NCBI GenBank assembly: GCA_012838955.1
Contig: DUOH01000060.1
Span: 1-64,000, forward strand
Length of the DNA stretch: 64,000 nt
DNA from: Bacillota bacterium
GTDB taxonomy: Bacteria; Bacillota; UBA4882; UBA10575
Direction: 5' to 3'
Shown here: piece after piece, positions 62,070-64,000 of the stretch
How positions within the stretch are numbered: position 1 is the first letter of the stretch
Layout: each line of letters opens with the position of its first letter
Made by a program: the position numbers and the translations under genes
Notes under the pieces: generated by a model
What the model saw: the letters and a program-made list of their open reading frames with translations, nothing else
What the model was told of the DNA's origin: nothing
Database searches by the model: none

Positions 62070-63808
62070 TACGTCTTCCCGTCCTCATTTTGGAATAACT
62101 TAATCAACTTGGTCAGTAAGACTTTTGTCTCCGCTGTTGTCTCTCCTAATAATCCGGCGATCTCCTGGGCTACTCTCATCTGCTTATCTATTACTTCCTG
62201 CGCCTTTTCGAGAGTCTCTCCGGTCACCAAAGCCAGCCTTTCTCGCTGTTGTTTCTCTTCGGTCAGGTCGGCAAAGATCCCGATCAGGACATCCTCTTTT
62301 TTCACATAGAATATGGCTTGCCAGGCAATAATCCCATAGGAGGGAAAGGAGACCTCTCCAGTAACTATACCCTGCTCATTTAAGGCCACCTCAAAGTGCT
62401 TGGGGTTCATGATCGTCGACAGCTTCTGACCGAGCACTCTGTTTTGCCTGCATTGAAACATCTCCTCCGCTGCAGGGTTAACTTCAAGTATCTTTAGATC
62501 GGAATCCACCACAAAGATAGCGTTGGGGGTAAATTTTAAAACCAAGTTAGCCCTGGATTCGGCTCTAGCCCTCATAAACGGGATACACATATCAATCTCC
62601 GCCATATTGTTCAGCACGGCTACGGCCTTCTCCCGGCAGGAGTTATAACCGCACGCCCCACAATTCAATTCATCCTCCGGAGTGAACTTCCCGGTCTTGG
62701 CCAACACTTGTTTGATCTGGTCTTCACTGGGCGATATCCCTTGGTTCCCACAGTTCTGGTAGACCCGGTTTAATTTAGGTTCAATGTAACCGGTTGGTTT
62801 TAGATCCGTAATTGACGGAAAGGCGCTCTCCGTAAACCCCCGGGCCCTTAAGCGTTGGCCGGCATAACTAATTAACCTGTTCCGTCTAGCAAAGACCGGC
62901 GCCTCCCCGGCCATCCCCGGGCCCATGACGCATCCACCCCGGCAAGCCAAGAGCTCCACCAGCTTTAGGGAGTCTTTGATCTCGGCAAAACGGTTCAGAA
63001 ATTCGATGGTTTCTTCCAAACCATCGATCGTCACCACCTGGTCTGAAAGTAAATCAGTGCTGAGCATGGCGGAACGGGCCAAACCGCCGGGAGAGGCAAA
63101 GGCATGGGCGCTAATCGCTCTGTCTCCGTCAAAGATTTCTTCCTCCAAGACCGCCAAGTCAATGTGTTCTTCATCCAGCATCTCCTGTAATTCGGTAAAG
63201 GTGAGGACCGCGTCGATACCTGGGAGTTCTTCTTCGATCTCACCTTTTTTTGCGATACACGGGCCGATAAAAACTATTTTGGTCTCAGCCCCATACCGTT
63301 TCTTCATGATCCGGCCATGCGCCACCATTGGAGAAACAACCGGCGCCAAATAAGGCAGGAGTTGTGGGTAATAGACTTTGATTAAGTTGACAATAGCCGG
63401 ACAGCAACTGGTAAGCACCGGACCCTTCCCTGCTTTAACCAGCTTTTGATGGGCTAACGCCACCCACTCGGCGCCCTCGGCAGTCTCTTCCACATAAGCA
63501 AATCCCAACTTCTTTAAAGCAGCAATAAAGCTGCCAACAGACTCACTACCGAAGGCAGCGACGAATGAAGGAGCGATACTTGCCCCCACCGGAAGACGCG
63601 AGGCCAAAAAATCCTTGACCACCGGGATGGCGCTCTCCACCTTTTTTGCATGCTGAGGGCAGATGGTCACACATTTCCCGTCGGCAATGCAACGTTCCTC
63701 GACCACTTCCGCGTGACCGTCAGTTATCCTGATCGCCTTCACCGGACAAGAACGAACACACTTGTAACAATCTCTACAGCTCGCCTTGATGGTTGAGATC
63801 AGTCCTAT
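62069..63808 (-). CDS. Sensory [FeFe] hydrogenase-like protein with Fe-S and PAS domains (HydS-type)
   Basis: About 579 aa, counting from an ATA (or CTG two codons later) behind AAGGAGGGGAAGG; the first standard start (GTG at 63742) would lose the motif CRDCYKCVRSCP. With the extension, two N-terminal 4Fe-4S motifs are complete except that the second reads CIADGKCVTICP. An H-cluster-like domain (TSCCPAI, GPCIAKK, ACRGGCVMGPG) follows. Then come a CGACGYNSC Fe-S motif (about 375), a PAS domain (about 425-525) and a coiled coil. It resembles group C putative sensory hydrogenases, and probably reports H2 or redox state to the coupled phosphatase. The start codon is the uncertain part. Confidence 0.85.
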   Translation of the reverse strand: MGLISTIKASCRDCYKCVRSCPVKAIRITDGHAEVVEERCIADGKCVTICPQHAKKVESAIPVVKDFLASRLPVGASIAPSFVAAFGSESVGSFIAALKKLGFAYVEETAEGAEWVALAHQKLVKAGKGPVLTSCCPAIVNLIKVYYPQLLPYLAPVVSPMVAHGRIMKKRYGAETKIVFIGPCIAKKGEIEEELPGIDAVLTFTELQEMLDEEHIDLAVLEEEIFDGDRAISAHAFASPGGLARSAMLSTDLLSDQVVTIDGLEETIEFLNRFAEIKDSLKLVELLACRGGCVMGPGMAGEAPVFARRNRLISYAGQRLRARGFTESAFPSITDLKPTGYIEPKLNRVYQNCGNQGISPSEDQIKQVLAKTGKFTPEDELNCGACGYNSCREKAVAVLNNMAEIDMCIPFMRARAESRANLVLKFTPNAIFVVDSDLKILEVNPAAEEMFQCRQNRVLGQKLSTIMNPKHFEVALNEQGIVTGEVSFPSYGIIAWQAIFYVKKEDVLIGIFADLTEEKQQRERLALVTGETLEKAQEVIDKQMRVAQEIAGLLGETTAETKVLLTKLIKLFQNEDGKT

Positions 63809-63946
63809 GTCCCTTCCCCTCCTTCCGCTCCCGCGCGCGTCAACTCGTCACCAAAGTTCATTGGGAGAAAACCGGATCTTCTATTTATTCATTTCGTGTC
63901 ATTCTTTCTACTACTTTCCCGTCCACCGCCGGGTTCAAGCCCTCCT

Positions 63947-63952
63947 ATTATA
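63947..63952 (-). promoter_or_regulatory. Possible -10 box upstream of the hydrogenase operon
   Basis: A consensus TATAAT on the minus strand about 140 bp upstream of the sensory hydrogenase. No good -35 box is visible at the usual distance. An AGGAGGG string directly after it precedes only a very short reading frame. The rest of the window to its end has no gene I can support. Confidence 0.25.
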
Positions 63953-64000
63953 AAGTTCTTTCATTAAATTAAGGATATAATTATCTTAAGATTAGATGAA

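Noticed and set aside
63860-63945. Very short frame after AGGAGGG upstream of the sensory hydrogenase, considered as a leader peptide
   Set aside because: Spacing to any start is wrong and the product would have fewer than 20 residues with no regulatory codon pattern.

Overview
The window reads as a gene-dense stretch of chromosome from an anaerobic, endospore-forming member of the Bacillota (Clostridia/Limnochordia-like). Sporulation markers are sigma-K, dipicolinate synthase A and B, a GerA-type germinant receptor operon, and a YlmC/YmxH protein. Markers of strict anaerobiosis are an electron-bifurcating HydABC-type [FeFe] hydrogenase, a sensory [FeFe] hydrogenase homologue, and a SCIFF ranthipeptide with its radical-SAM maturase. 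An OstA/LptD-like protein with a probable beta-barrel, and solute-binding proteins with ordinary signal peptides instead of lipoboxes, hint at an outer membrane. That combination (a diderm spore former, as in Hydrogenispora-, Limnochordia- or Halanaerobiales-like lineages) is an inference and was not tested by phylogeny.

Layout. 0-5 kb: rlmD, the scfB/scfA ranthipeptide pair with a clear promoter, and a methyl-accepting chemotaxis protein on the opposite strand. 5-10 kb: tRNA-Ala(CGC), a small Cys-rich ORF, a solitary DNA methyltransferase, the OstA/LptD-like protein and an oligopeptide-binding protein. 10-16 kb: a lysine/dipicolinate operon (dapB-dpaA-dpaB-asd-dapG-dapA) behind a sigma-A promoter, a lysine riboswitch and an intrinsic terminator. 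16-25 kb: spore and housekeeping genes (SprA-like protease, YlmC/YmxH, sigK, mltG, DUF1292, ruvX, ferredoxin-type aldo/keto reductase, baseplate-J-like membrane protein, AI-2E-family protein, mnmA).

25-35 kb is a glycan-uptake locus. A histidine kinase and a response regulator bracket a sugar ABC transporter (two permeases, two binding proteins) and a GH9 lipoprotein glycosidase. Stem-loops after the first binding-protein gene and before the GH9 gene probably set relative expression. 35-45 kb holds yhaN/yhaO (SbcCD-like), thpR, a membrane metallophosphoesterase, cinA, and a short FtsH-like membrane protease with an unknown anchored partner. 45-52 kb holds cheX, an HD-GYP protein, a small integral membrane protein, an L,D-transpeptidase, an Ski2-like helicase and a GNAT acetyltransferase. 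52-56 kb on the plus strand is gerKA-KB-KC.

56-64 kb is a hydrogen-metabolism operon on the minus strand: a PAS-containing sensory hydrogenase (HydS-like), a SpoIIE-type phosphatase, then HydC, HydB and HydA. The sensory hydrogenase appears to begin upstream of its first standard start codon; the extension supplies a complete N-terminal 4Fe-4S motif. No CRISPR array, rRNA, prophage or intact insertion sequence was seen.
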